A DNA stretch of 64,000 bases. Origin: Gaopeijia sp032250675. GTDB lineage: Bacteria > Gemmatimonadota > Gemmatimonadetes > Longimicrobiales > Gaopeijiaceae. The DNA lies in assembly GCA_032250675.1 (NCBI GenBank), contig JAVVEY010000001.1, positions 8,779 to 72,778 of the forward strand, written 5' to 3'. The position numbers and the translations under genes were made by a program. Shown piece after piece: positions 34,191-43,411 of this stretch; within the stretch, counting starts at the first letter, position 1, and each line of letters opens with the position of its first letter. Under the pieces are notes generated by a model. The model ran no database searches, had not been told where the DNA came from, and saw only the letters and a program-made list of their open reading frames with translations.

Positions 34191-35759
34191 TCATCCGAAG
34201 AGGAGATCGACCCCGACGAGGGTGGCGCCGATCGCCGCGCCGAGCACGTACCCCAGCCGCACGATCAGCTTCAGTTCACGGTCGGTGATGCGCCGGACGA
34301 GCTCCTCGAGTTTCGGGATCGGGTAGTCGTTCACCTTGGTCTCCACGCGTCGCCCGACATCGAGTCGGCGGACGACGTTGGGCACCTCTCCCTGAACCCA
34401 CGTCCACACCACGGGGCCGAGGCCCTCCTCGATGCGTTCGGGCGCGTCGTCCGGAAGCCAGCCGGCGGGACGACCGATCGGGCGGTCGAGCGCGGTGTCG
34501 GCGAGCCATCTCCCGAGCGCTTCGGTGCCCCGGCGTGCCGCGTCGCTGCGCGCTGCCTCCACGATCCACTCAGCGAGCTTCGGGGTGGGTACGTGGGCGA
34601 GTACCTCCCCCCAGGTACGTCCGCCGACACCGGAGAGCCCCTCCTGAACCTTCTCGACGAGGAAGGCGCGCGACTGGGGGTCCCGCGCCATCCCGACGAT
34701 CCCGCGGGCGAGGGTGGCGCGCGCGTCCACCACGGCCGCCGAACCGGGCTCTCCGAGCACCCCGCGCACCGGGCGTCGGAGGAAGTCGACGATCGCCTCA
34801 TTCACGCTCCGAGCCATCGCCGCCTGCATCGCGGGCTCGGTGAGGAGTTCGGAGAGGCGCTGTGCGCCTTCCTTCTCGATCGTGCCGAGGATGCGTTCGA
34901 GGGTGTCGTCGGTGACCACGAGTCGCGCCACGATCCGCTGGTGGAGCTTCAGATCCGCCATGAAGCGGTGGAAGAGGTCGCGCAGCGTGACCTCGAAGCG
35001 TGCCCGCGTATCCTCGTCCTCGAGGAGCCGGCCGAGCCGCTCGATCGCCAGGGGGAGGTATCCCTGGATCGCGTGCTCGAGCGAGCTGACGAGCCCCGGC
35101 GGGAGGATCTCCTCGAAGGTGCGACCGGGGGCGAGGAGCTGATGGGCGAAGCGGTCGAGGTAGTCGGTGACGGTACGGTCGAACCCCTCGCTCGAGACGA
35201 TGCCCTCCATCCATTCGTCGACGGCGTCGGCCACGACGCGCTCACGGGCGGGGGTGAGGAGATCTCCGATCGGTTCGTCGGCCAGCGACTCGACGAGGTG
35301 GCCGGTTCGTTCGGTTACCGCCTCGGCGAAGGCCTCCGAGTGGATCCACTCCTGCAGCCGCTGCGTCGCATGGACGATCGCCCCCTCCACGAAGTGCTCC
35401 ACGGCGGCGACGGCCTCATCGGGGACCACCTCGCGCAGCGAGCCGCGTTCCCGATGGAGGATCTCGGCGAGGAAGGCCGCGAGCCGTTCGTCGAAGGCGT
35501 CCCGGAACTCCGGGTTGGCCAGGGTACGCGCGAGGTCGTCGGCGGTGAGGAGGCGATCCCCCACGGTGCGCCCGATCGCACCGGCGAGCCGTGCCTGGTT
35601 CTTCGGGACCGCGCCCTGCAGCCAGCGCACGCGGCGCCCGAGGAAGGTCGGGGGGTGGTAGGGGTGGAAGATCATCCAGATCGCGAGCGTGTTGGTGACA
35701 CCTCCGGCGATCGCCCCGAAGGCGATGGTCAGGCACGCCCGCACCCACTCGGCGCTCAT
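34191..35759 (-). CDS. DUF445 family membrane protein
   Basis: 522-residue protein with a membrane segment at each end (about 7-28 GAIAGGVTNTLAIWMIF; about 500-520 LGYVLGAAIGATLVGVDLL) and a long helical middle, the layout of DUF445 (YjiN/YheB-like). The GxxTNxxAxWM signature at the N-terminus is clear. Function unknown in the family. Its ATG overlaps the stop of the upstream gene (35756-35759), and it is the last of three linked genes. Confidence 0.88.
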   Translation of the reverse strand: MSAEWVRACLTIAFGAIAGGVTNTLAIWMIFHPYHPPTFLGRRVRWLQGAVPKNQARLAGAIGRTVGDRLLTADDLARTLANPEFRDAFDERLAAFLAEILHRERGSLREVVPDEAVAAVEHFVEGAIVHATQRLQEWIHSEAFAEAVTERTGHLVESLADEPIGDLLTPARERVVADAVDEWMEGIVSSEGFDRTVTDYLDRFAHQLLAPGRTFEEILPPGLVSSLEHAIQGYLPLAIERLGRLLEDEDTRARFEVTLRDLFHRFMADLKLHQRIVARLVVTDDTLERILGTIEKEGAQRLSELLTEPAMQAAMARSVNEAIVDFLRRPVRGVLGEPGSAAVVDARATLARGIVGMARDPQSRAFLVEKVQEGLSGVGGRTWGEVLAHVPTPKLAEWIVEAARSDAARRGTEALGRWLADTALDRPIGRPAGWLPDDAPERIEEGLGPVVWTWVQGEVPNVVRRLDVGRRVETKVNDYPIPKLEELVRRITDRELKLIVRLGYVLGAAIGATLVGVDLLFG

Positions 35760-37099
35760 CGCGGCGCTCCCTGGCGGTGACGGAGGAGCCCCTCGACGTT
35801 CCGGGCGGTCCCGTCGATCGTGACCACACCGGTGACGGCGAGGAGGCCGTCGACCGGAAGGAGCGGGCCCTCTCCTTCACCGGCGCGCAGGAGGCCTTCG
35901 TCCACCTGCAGGGTGCCGGAGAGTCCTCCGTCGCGGGTCCGAAGCGTCCACGCGACCGGCACCTCCCGCCGCGCGTCGTCGTAGGCCCGGCTCTCGGTCC
36001 ACTCGAGCGTCGCGTCCGGAAAGAGGAACTCCTCGCCCCCCTGCAGCACCCATCCCTGCCATCCCCCCTCCGCCCGGCTCTCGCCGGGCGCCTGGAGCAC
36101 GAGGGTGAGAGCGGTGCCGGAGGTGAGGAGGAGCCAGTCCCCGGAGGGCCCCGCATCGGGGAGGCGGGACCGCGAGAGGTCGAGGAGGCGACCGGGAACG
36201 GCGCGGTCGCCGATGACGACGCGCGCGTCGTGAAGGCGGAAGGTGCCCCCATGACGACCGGTCCACGCGGCCGCTTCCTCATCGATGGCGAGGTCGAGGT
36301 GTCGCACGCCGTCGTCGAAGATGACATGATCGACGCGGTCGCCGGTGCCGACGACGAGGCGGAGGGGACCGGAAGGCGCGATGCGCCAGGGAGTCGACGA
36401 GGGAGGATCGACCGAGGTCGCCTCGAAGAAATCGTCCCACACGCTGCCGCGCAGGAGCACGCCTCGCGCGCTCCGCTCGATCCCGGTCTCGTGCTCGAGA
36501 TGGTCGAAGAGCCAGACGACGCCGAAGGCGGAATCGCGCTCGGAGGTGTGGAAGACGAAGGCGCGCTCATAGGAGCGCGCGGGGACGGTCGAGGGGATCG
36601 CGATCGGGGAGTCCACGACGGCCTCCCGGGCGGGTTCGACGGTCGGACCTTCGGTACACGCGCTCAGCGTCGCCACGACGATGGGGAGCGCGAGGACGGC
36701 GCTGCGAGCGATCCGCAGACGGGTTCGCGCGTCGGCCCCGATCGCCGAGTCGATCACGGCGAGGATCCGGCGCGCACGTCGGCGAGTGCGACCGAGGTCC
36801 ACGCCCGCCCGGAGGGTGACCGTCAGGTCCACCCGGGTCTGGGCGTCGTCGTCGAGGCTCACGCGGATCTCGGCCGACCACTCGTGCCGCGGCACACCGC
36901 CCTTCCCCCACGCCCGCGCCACCCCGGCGAGATCATCGGCGAGTTCGATCCGCGCGCCCTCGGCGTCCAGCGCCCCGAGCGCGGCGCGCCACACGCGGTC
37001 GAAGGGGATCGCGTAGCGGGCCGGTGACGGATCGCCGCGCTCGTCGAGTGTCGAGACGACGCGCCGCTGCGGGCGCTCCTGCCCGGTCGAGTCGGTCAA
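35756..37099 (-). CDS. unknown protein with an internal lipobox-like segment
   Basis: 447 residues, not recognised. Residues 28-115 look like a small soluble alpha/beta domain (YAIPFDRVWRAALGALDAEGARIE). A hydrophobic stretch follows with a lipobox, LALPIVVATLSAC at about 136-148, then a beta-rich region to the end. A lipobox this deep is not used as a signal peptide, so it may instead be a transmembrane helix with a periplasmic C-terminal domain, or two genes may be fused or mis-started. The only in-frame start joined to the upstream stop is TTG at 37099 (TTGA overlap). Coupled to SIMPL and DUF445 genes. Confidence 0.6.
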   Translation of the reverse strand: MTDSTGQERPQRRVVSTLDERGDPSPARYAIPFDRVWRAALGALDAEGARIELADDLAGVARAWGKGGVPRHEWSAEIRVSLDDDAQTRVDLTVTLRAGVDLGRTRRRARRILAVIDSAIGADARTRLRIARSAVLALPIVVATLSACTEGPTVEPAREAVVDSPIAIPSTVPARSYERAFVFHTSERDSAFGVVWLFDHLEHETGIERSARGVLLRGSVWDDFFEATSVDPPSSTPWRIAPSGPLRLVVGTGDRVDHVIFDDGVRHLDLAIDEEAAAWTGRHGGTFRLHDARVVIGDRAVPGRLLDLSRSRLPDAGPSGDWLLLTSGTALTLVLQAPGESRAEGGWQGWVLQGGEEFLFPDATLEWTESRAYDDARREVPVAWTLRTRDGGLSGTLQVDEGLLRAGEGEGPLLPVDGLLAVTGVVTIDGTARNVEGLLRHRQGAPR

Positions 37100-37899
37100 G
37101 GCGAGCGGAGCTGGATCTCGAGACGCACCGAGGCGGTGACCTCCAGGTCGCCGACCTCGATCGGGGTGTCGGCTCGCGCGAGCGTCCCCATCGCCATCGG
37201 CCGCACCTCCGCCCCGCCTCTCCCCGTCGACTCGATCGAGATGACGCGCCCGAGTTCGCCTCCCGCCGCCCGCGCCATCACCCGGGCCTCCGTGCGCGCT
37301 CTCTCCACCGCGCGTGCGAGCGCGTCGAGGTACGCCTCGCGCGTGTCGGCCGCGAAGAAGTCGAGCGAGCTCACGCGGTTCGCGCCCGCGCCCACCGCCT
37401 CGTCCACGGCGCGTCCCACCATCTCCAGATCGGAGAGCGTCACGACCACGCTGTTGACGGTCCGGTATCCGACCACCCGCCGACCGGTGTCGTTCGATCG
37501 GATCGCGTGGACCGCAAACCCCGCCGTCTCGATCTCGGCCGCGGCACCGAGGGCGGCGCGCAGCGCCGCGATCACCCCCGTCGTCGTCTCCGCGTTGCGC
37601 TCGGTGGAGACGCGGGCCGAGTTCGCCTCCGTCTCGACAGCCAGGCGGAGGCGGGCCCGGTCGGGGGTCACCGAGGTCGAGGCGGACGCCGACACCACGA
37701 CGGTGGCGGTGTCACGCTCCGCGCCTGCCGACGTCGAGCTCCACGCGCCCCCGGACGACGGTGTGGGCAGAGGAGTGGCGGCGAGGATGGGTGCCGGCGC
37801 GAGCGCGAAGGCGAGAGCCGGCGCTGCGCCGGCGAGTGCGCGCCGCAGCCTCCCCCGGCGCTCCCCGGCACGCATCGTGCGGATCATCTGGCCCGTCAT
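37096..37899 (-). CDS. SIMPL (DUF541) domain periplasmic protein
   Basis: 267-residue exported protein. Signal peptide about 1-38 (basic MIRTMRAGERRGRLRR, then AGAAPALAFALAPAPILA). SIMPL domain 60-260, with VVVSASASTSVTPDRARLRLAVET at the start and AARAVERAR-like helices. The family includes oxidative-stress and outer-membrane-linked proteins of unknown chemistry. Start ATG 37899 is chosen because GGAGGAG lies just ahead; an ATG at 37920 is possible. First gene of a three-gene minus-strand operon, divergent from the nucleotidyltransferase. Confidence 0.85.
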   Translation of the reverse strand: MTGQMIRTMRAGERRGRLRRALAGAAPALAFALAPAPILAATPLPTPSSGGAWSSTSAGAERDTATVVVSASASTSVTPDRARLRLAVETEANSARVSTERNAETTTGVIAALRAALGAAAEIETAGFAVHAIRSNDTGRRVVGYRTVNSVVVTLSDLEMVGRAVDEAVGAGANRVSSLDFFAADTREAYLDALARAVERARTEARVMARAAGGELGRVISIESTGRGGAEVRPMAMGTLARADTPIEVGDLEVTASVRLEIQLRSP

Positions 37900-37984
37900 G
37901 CGGATCTCCTCCTCATTCATTACCCTGTGTGGCCTGTGTGCCACCCCGATCAACCTTCTCAACTTCGCTCCCCGGACCGGTGCC

Positions 37985-38986
37985 ATGAAGGCCATCATCC
38001 CCCTCGCGGGTCGAGGGACGCGCCTGCGTCCTCTCACTCACCATACGCCAAAACCTCTCCTCAAGGTCGGCGGGCGCCCCGTTCTGGGCTACCTCCTCGA
38101 CCAGGTGCGTGAGGTCGGCGTCGACGAGATGATCTTCGTGGTGGGATATCTCGGCGACCGTCTCCGCGACTTCGTCGGTGCGGAATACCCGGAGATCCGC
38201 GCGCACTTCGTGGAGCAGGAAGTCCAGGATGGCACCGCCGGTGCGGTTCGACTCGCCGAGCCGTGGGCCGACGACGAACTCCTCATCCTCTTCTCCGACA
38301 CCCTCTTCGACGCCGATCTCTCGCTCGCGCGCACCCTCCCCCCGGACGAGGCGGGGATCCTCTGGGCGAAGGAGGTCGAGGACTATCAACGCTTCGGCGT
38401 GATCGTCACCCGCGAAGACGGAACGATGGAACGGATCATCGAGAAGCCGTCGGAGCCGATCTCGAAGCTCGCCAATATCGGCGTCTACTTCATCCGTGAC
38501 CACACGCTCCTCTTCGAGGGTCTTCACCACGTGCTCGCGGCGCCTCCGGGGAAGGGGGGGGAGTACTTCCTCACCGACGCCTTCCAGTACATGGTCGATC
38601 AGGGGGCACGCCTGCGGACGGCTCCCGTGACGGGGTGGTACGACTGCGGGAAGGTCGAGACCGTCATCGAGACGAACCGTCATCTCCTCGAGACCACGCG
38701 CGGCGGGATTGACCCGGAGGCCACGATCGAGGGCGTCGAGATCGTCGAGCCGGTGCGGATCGAGGCGGGAGTGCGGGTGGAGGGAGGACGTATCGGACCG
38801 AATGTCACCCTCGAGCGGGAGAGCCGGGTGATCGACTCGGAGCTCTCCGACACACTCGTCGGTGCGGGATCGACCCTCTCCCGGGTCGCCCTGAACGCCT
38901 CCCTCGTGGGCGATCGCGTGCGCGTGCGAGGCGTGCGCGGATCGGTCCACCTCGCCTCGGATTCGGTGGTCGAGGTCGACGCCTGA
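37985..38986 (+). CDS. sugar-1-phosphate nucleotidyltransferase (RmlA/GlmU-like)
   Basis: 333-residue cytosolic enzyme activating a sugar-1-phosphate with an NTP. Signature GRGTRLRPLTHHTPKPLL (9-26), then HFVEQEVQDGTAGAV, FSDTLF, and a C-terminal left-handed beta-helix-like part (about 245-333; IEGVEIVEPVRIEAGVRVEGG). The tail suggests the long thymidylyl/uridylyltransferase form rather than short RmlA. No other sugar genes are adjacent. ATG 37985. Confidence 0.9.
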   Translation: MKAIIPLAGRGTRLRPLTHHTPKPLLKVGGRPVLGYLLDQVREVGVDEMIFVVGYLGDRLRDFVGAEYPEIRAHFVEQEVQDGTAGAVRLAEPWADDELLILFSDTLFDADLSLARTLPPDEAGILWAKEVEDYQRFGVIVTREDGTMERIIEKPSEPISKLANIGVYFIRDHTLLFEGLHHVLAAPPGKGGEYFLTDAFQYMVDQGARLRTAPVTGWYDCGKVETVIETNRHLLETTRGGIDPEATIEGVEIVEPVRIEAGVRVEGGRIGPNVTLERESRVIDSELSDTLVGAGSTLSRVALNASLVGDRVRVRGVRGSVHLASDSVVEVDA

Positions 38987-38993
38987 TCGGGTG

Positions 38994-40295
38994 TCAGTCG
39001 GCGGCTTCGCGAGAGCCGCTTGTCGCCCTCGTGTGGTCCCACACGAGGAGGGTGAGGAGTGCGCGGAGGATCCCTTCCGGACCGAGCGTATTCCGGTACC
39101 ACTCTCCGAGGGTGTGCGCGCCGTGAGCTTCCCCGCCGGCGCCGAGGGTGATGGCGGGGATCGCGAGCGACATCGGGAGGTTGGCGTCGGTCGATGAGGT
39201 CGCGAGCTCGACCGGGAGATCGAGCGCGCGCGTCGCCGCCACCGCAGCGGTCACGAGGGGATCGCGCGCCGGGGTCGCACCCGCCGGACGGTCGCCGATC
39301 GCCTCGACCGAGAGCCGGGCGTGCAGAGGCGACGCGTCGTCCGGCGTCGTCTGCCGACCCGCGCGATTCGCCTCGGACACCGCCGACTCGAAGGCGCTCC
39401 GGATCTGCGCCTCGAGCGCCTCGAGCGCCTCGGCGAGCATCGCGCGCGCCTCCACCTCGACCCACGCCGATTCGGGGATCGCGTTGACACTCGTCCCGCC
39501 TCCGATCCGCCCCGCCGACCACGTCGTCCCGGGGACGAGCGCTTCGGCCGCCGGGAGCGCGGCGAGGGCGTGCGCGAGGATCACGATCGGGTTCGGGCGC
39601 CCCCACTCGACCCAGGAGTGTCCCCCCGGTCCGGACACCGTGTAGCGCCACCGCCGCGACCCCACCCCTCCATTCACCACCCGCGTCAGCCCCGCTCCAT
39701 CGAGTGAGATGAAGGCTGCCGCCTCCCTCGCCGCGCCCCCCTCGAAGAGCGCCCGGACCCCGCGCAGGTCCCCGAGGCCCTCCTCGCCCACCGTGGCCGC
39801 GACGACGACGGGGTGGGTGAGCGCGTCCGGGATCCGGACGAGCGCTCGTGTGAGGGTGAGGAGGGCGGCGAGGCCGCGCCCGTCGTCCGAGATCCCCGGC
39901 GCGTAGATGCGGCCCTCTTCCTCCCGGTGACGGACATCGGTGCCGGAGGGGAAGACGGTGTCGAGGTGCGCGGATACCACGAAGGGTGCGCGATGACGCT
40001 CCCCGCCAGGGAGTCGCGCGACCACATTGCCGACGCCGTCGATCTCCACGTGGAGTGCGCCGTATCGCCGGAGACGACGCGCCATCCACTCCGCGCGTGC
40101 GCCTTCTCCGAAGGGCGGCGCGGGCACGGAGGTGACCTCGATCTGATCGTCGATCGTCACCCCATCGGTGCCCCGGATGAATGCGACGAGGGCGTCGTGC
40201 CGCTCGATGAGGCGGCGCGCGAGACGCTCCATCCCGGGATGCCGGGCCGCCTCTGCATGATCCGCCGAGGTCGGGTGCGAGAGATCGTCATTCAT
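38994..40295 (-). CDS. M20-family metallopeptidase
   Basis: 433-residue dizinc amidohydrolase/peptidase. Metal-site motifs: VSAHLDTVFP, APGISDDGRG, VGEEGLGDLRG, LDGAG and a C-terminal GGEAHGAHTLGEWY. The dimerisation domain (about 195-310) starts at YTVSGPGGHSW. It resembles peptidase T-like or acetylornithine-deacetylase relatives; the substrate is open. The start is ATG 40295, preceded by GGAG; 26 further in-frame codons upstream are basic and unlike the family. Divergent from the TonB receptor at 40526. Confidence 0.9.
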   Translation of the reverse strand: MNDDLSHPTSADHAEAARHPGMERLARRLIERHDALVAFIRGTDGVTIDDQIEVTSVPAPPFGEGARAEWMARRLRRYGALHVEIDGVGNVVARLPGGERHRAPFVVSAHLDTVFPSGTDVRHREEEGRIYAPGISDDGRGLAALLTLTRALVRIPDALTHPVVVAATVGEEGLGDLRGVRALFEGGAAREAAAFISLDGAGLTRVVNGGVGSRRWRYTVSGPGGHSWVEWGRPNPIVILAHALAALPAAEALVPGTTWSAGRIGGGTSVNAIPESAWVEVEARAMLAEALEALEAQIRSAFESAVSEANRAGRQTTPDDASPLHARLSVEAIGDRPAGATPARDPLVTAAVAATRALDLPVELATSSTDANLPMSLAIPAITLGAGGEAHGAHTLGEWYRNTLGPEGILRALLTLLVWDHTRATSGSREAAD

Positions 40296-40525
40296 CTCCT
40301 CAAGATGGATCGAGTTCGGTCGACGGGGGAAGGGACGCGGCAGGCGCCCGGCGCGCGAACCGTCCACCCGCACCGACCGTCTCCGCCTTTACGGCCCCGT
40401 TACACCCCCGGTGCACTCCCCGTTACCGCGGTGACCTAGAGTCTTCGCAACTCCCGTTGATCCTGATGTCGAGCCTGAGCCGCGAGACGTCGTGGAGAGG
40501 TTCGCCTCCACTGCTTCAAGAGACC

Positions 40526-43378
40526 ATGAAATCGATTCGAACGCTCTTCCTCGTCCCCCTCTTCGTCGCCCTCCAGGCCTCCGGCGTGAGCCCTCAGGAG
40601 ACCGGAAGTATCATCGGCCGCGTGGTCGACGCCGGCTCGGCGGTCCCGCTGACGGGGGTGCAGGTGAGTGTGAATGATGGTGAGGTCGGTACCCTCACCG
40701 ACATGGACGGCCGCTTCGTTCTCTCGGGTGTGCCGGCAGGCCCCGTATCGCTGCGCGTCCAGTCGCTCGGATACGGCACCAAGACGGTCACCGACCTCGT
40801 CGTCGTCGCGGGTGAGGTGACGCTCTTCAATCTCACCCTCGAGGAGGAGGCGGTCGCGATCGAGGGGATCACCGTGAGCGCCGAGTTCGAGTCGGGATCG
40901 GCCTCGGCGCTACTCGATCAACGAAAGACGGCGATCGCTTCGATCGAATCGGTCGGATCCGCGGAGATCAGCCGCCGCCCCGATGGCGATGCCGCCGAGG
41001 TCGCAAAGCGTCTGACCGGCGTGACGGTCACCGACGGGAAGTACGTCTTCGTGCGGGGGCTCGGCGAGCGCTACTCGCAGACCTCGCTCAACGGATCGTC
41101 GCTGCCGAGTCCCGAACCCGAACGAGACGTCGTCCCGCTCGACATCTTCCCCTCCGGATTCCTCGAGAGTCTCTCGACCCAGAAGACGTATACCCCCGAC
41201 CTCCCGGCCGATTTCTCGGGAGGCACCGTTCAGATCAAGACGAAGGATTTCCCCGATCGCTTCACGATCCGCGCCTCGGTCGGGAGCTCGATGAACTCGA
41301 ACAGTCAGTTCGAGAACGGCTTCCTCAACTTCAACAGCGGAGGCCGTGACTGGCTCGGGCTCGATGACGGCTCGCGAGACCAGCCTGCGGTCGTCCGGGA
41401 GCTGATGGGCGGGGTGCGTTCCGGAGGACGACTCCCCACCGATCCCGCCCAGCGTCTCCAGATCGCCGAGGCGCTCCGGAGCACCGGCTTCGGTTTCGCA
41501 CCCGGGCGGCGGTCCACCCCCCTCAACCGCAACTTTGCGCTTTCGATCGGCGGCCGAGGTGATGTCTTCGAGGAGGGCGAGATCGGCTACTTCGTGGCAG
41601 GCACCTACGCGGACAGTTACACGATCCAGGGAGGAGGATGCGCGGAGGGAGCGCTTCAGAAGCTGGAGGATCTGAATACCGAGTCGTGCCGGGAATTCGA
41701 GCGGAAGTGGCGCAACTCGGCCTTCCAGGAAGGCACCACCGACTTCGCCACGCCCAATGTCGACTTCGCCTTCGAGCGTGGCACGCGCAATGTGGCGTGG
41801 GGGACCGTCGGGAACTTCACCGTCAAGCTCAACCCGCGGCAGAAGCTCTCGCTGCAGACCACCGTCAACCTGACGACCGACGACGAGGCTCGCCGATACC
41901 GGGGCGAGAATGCCGAGGATATCGGTGGGCTCGTCGAGGCGGATCGCTCACGCTGGGTCGAGCGCCTCCTCCTCTGGTCACAGCTCTCGGGTGAGCACCT
42001 CGTCTTCGGAGGGTCACAACTCGAGTGGAGGGCCTCACTCTCCCGTGCCGAACGCGACGAGCCCCTCCTCCGTGAGGTCATCAGTCAGCAGAACCCCTTC
42101 ACCGGAGAGTTCACCGTCATCGACTTCTCCGAGTCGGGGAAGTTCTTCTTCTCCGAGTTGATCGATGACGATGCGAGCCTCGCCTTCGACTGGCGCTTCC
42201 CCTTCGACCTCTTCGACCGGGGTGCGGCGGTCAAGTTTGGAGCTCTCTACCGGAAGCGCGATCGGGACTTCGGGGCCCGGCGCCTGAACTTCGATTTCCT
42301 CTCGGACGAGATCACCGACTTCGACGAGGCGCTCGCCGATGCGACGCTCGTCGACGGCCCGATCCGCTCCCCCGACCAGTTCGGGATCTCCGAGATCGTG
42401 GAGCCGGGTGACGTCTACCAGGCCGATGACGAGCGGATCGCCGGGTATCTCATGTTCGAACTGCCGGTCACGCGACGGCTCCAGGCGGTCGTGGGCGCGC
42501 GGGTCGAGAACTACTCGCTCGGTGTGGACTCGCGGGGGGTGTCGCTGCAGGAGACCGATGAGACCGATCTCGCGCCCTCCCTCACGCTGATCCACTCTCC
42601 GACCGACGACATCCGGATCCGGGCTTCGGTCTCCCGCACCGTCGATCGGCCGGAATTCCGGGAACTCGCCCCCTTCCAGTTCACGGAGGCCGCCTCGCTC
42701 CGCCAGCTCTTCGGAAACCCGGATCTCGAGTCGGCCACGGTGGAGAGCGCGGATCTGCGACTCGACTTCTTCCCGGGGGCGGGCGAGCTCCTCTCGATCG
42801 GCGGCTTCTACAAGAAGATCGACGAGCCGATCGAGCAGGTCTTCATCCAGTCCGCCTCGACCGCCTTCTCCTTCCAGAATGCCGATCAGGCGGAGGTGAT
42901 CGGCATCGAGACCGACGCACAGATCCGACTCGGGCGCTTCCTCGATCTCCTCGATCCCTTCTCGATCCAGGGGAACTTCTCGTACATCGACTCCGAGGTC
43001 GATGTACGGGCCGACGGGGGCTTCGATCCCACATCGCTCGAACGTCCGCTCGAGGGTCAGGCGGAGTACGTCCTGAACGCCGGTCTCAACTATTCCGACG
43101 TGCGTGGTCTGGACGCCGGAATCTTCTTCAACCGCTTCGGAGACCGTGTGAGCGCAGCCGGCGGGGGCGGGGTGCCCGACATCGTGGAACAGCCCCGCAA
43201 CGCGCTCGACGCCACCCTCGGCTTCCCCCTCCCCCGAGGCGTCAGGGCGAGCATCAAGGCCTCGAACATTCTCGATGACGCCTTCGTCTTCGAGCAGTCG
43301 CTGAACGGCTTCACCCAGATCCAACGCAAATTTTCGCTCGGCCGAAATCTTTCGGTCGGACTTTCCTGGGAGTTCTGA
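40526..43378 (+). CDS. TonB-dependent outer-membrane receptor
   Basis: 950-residue receptor. Signal peptide about 1-23, then a carboxypeptidase-regulatory-like domain (GSIIGRVVDAGSAVPLTGVQV, about 27-110), a plug domain with YVFVRGLGERYSQTSLNGSSLPSPEP (about 174-199) and ADFSGGTVQIKTKDFP, and a large barrel ending LSVGLSWEF with C-terminal Phe. The RGLGERYSQTSLNG type is common in proteobacterial and gemmatimonad receptors of unknown ligand. It pairs with the beta-helix lipoprotein gene 33 bp downstream. ATG 40526. Confidence 0.92.
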   Translation: MKSIRTLFLVPLFVALQASGVSPQETGSIIGRVVDAGSAVPLTGVQVSVNDGEVGTLTDMDGRFVLSGVPAGPVSLRVQSLGYGTKTVTDLVVVAGEVTLFNLTLEEEAVAIEGITVSAEFESGSASALLDQRKTAIASIESVGSAEISRRPDGDAAEVAKRLTGVTVTDGKYVFVRGLGERYSQTSLNGSSLPSPEPERDVVPLDIFPSGFLESLSTQKTYTPDLPADFSGGTVQIKTKDFPDRFTIRASVGSSMNSNSQFENGFLNFNSGGRDWLGLDDGSRDQPAVVRELMGGVRSGGRLPTDPAQRLQIAEALRSTGFGFAPGRRSTPLNRNFALSIGGRGDVFEEGEIGYFVAGTYADSYTIQGGGCAEGALQKLEDLNTESCREFERKWRNSAFQEGTTDFATPNVDFAFERGTRNVAWGTVGNFTVKLNPRQKLSLQTTVNLTTDDEARRYRGENAEDIGGLVEADRSRWVERLLLWSQLSGEHLVFGGSQLEWRASLSRAERDEPLLREVISQQNPFTGEFTVIDFSESGKFFFSELIDDDASLAFDWRFPFDLFDRGAAVKFGALYRKRDRDFGARRLNFDFLSDEITDFDEALADATLVDGPIRSPDQFGISEIVEPGDVYQADDERIAGYLMFELPVTRRLQAVVGARVENYSLGVDSRGVSLQETDETDLAPSLTLIHSPTDDIRIRASVSRTVDRPEFRELAPFQFTEAASLRQLFGNPDLESATVESADLRLDFFPGAGELLSIGGFYKKIDEPIEQVFIQSASTAFSFQNADQAEVIGIETDAQIRLGRFLDLLDPFSIQGNFSYIDSEVDVRADGGFDPTSLERPLEGQAEYVLNAGLNYSDVRGLDAGIFFNRFGDRVSAAGGGGVPDIVEQPRNALDATLGFPLPRGVRASIKASNILDDAFVFEQSLNGFTQIQRKFSLGRNLSVGLSWEF

Positions 43379-43411
43379 GAAGAACTCCCGTACTCCATGA
43401 GACAAGAACCG

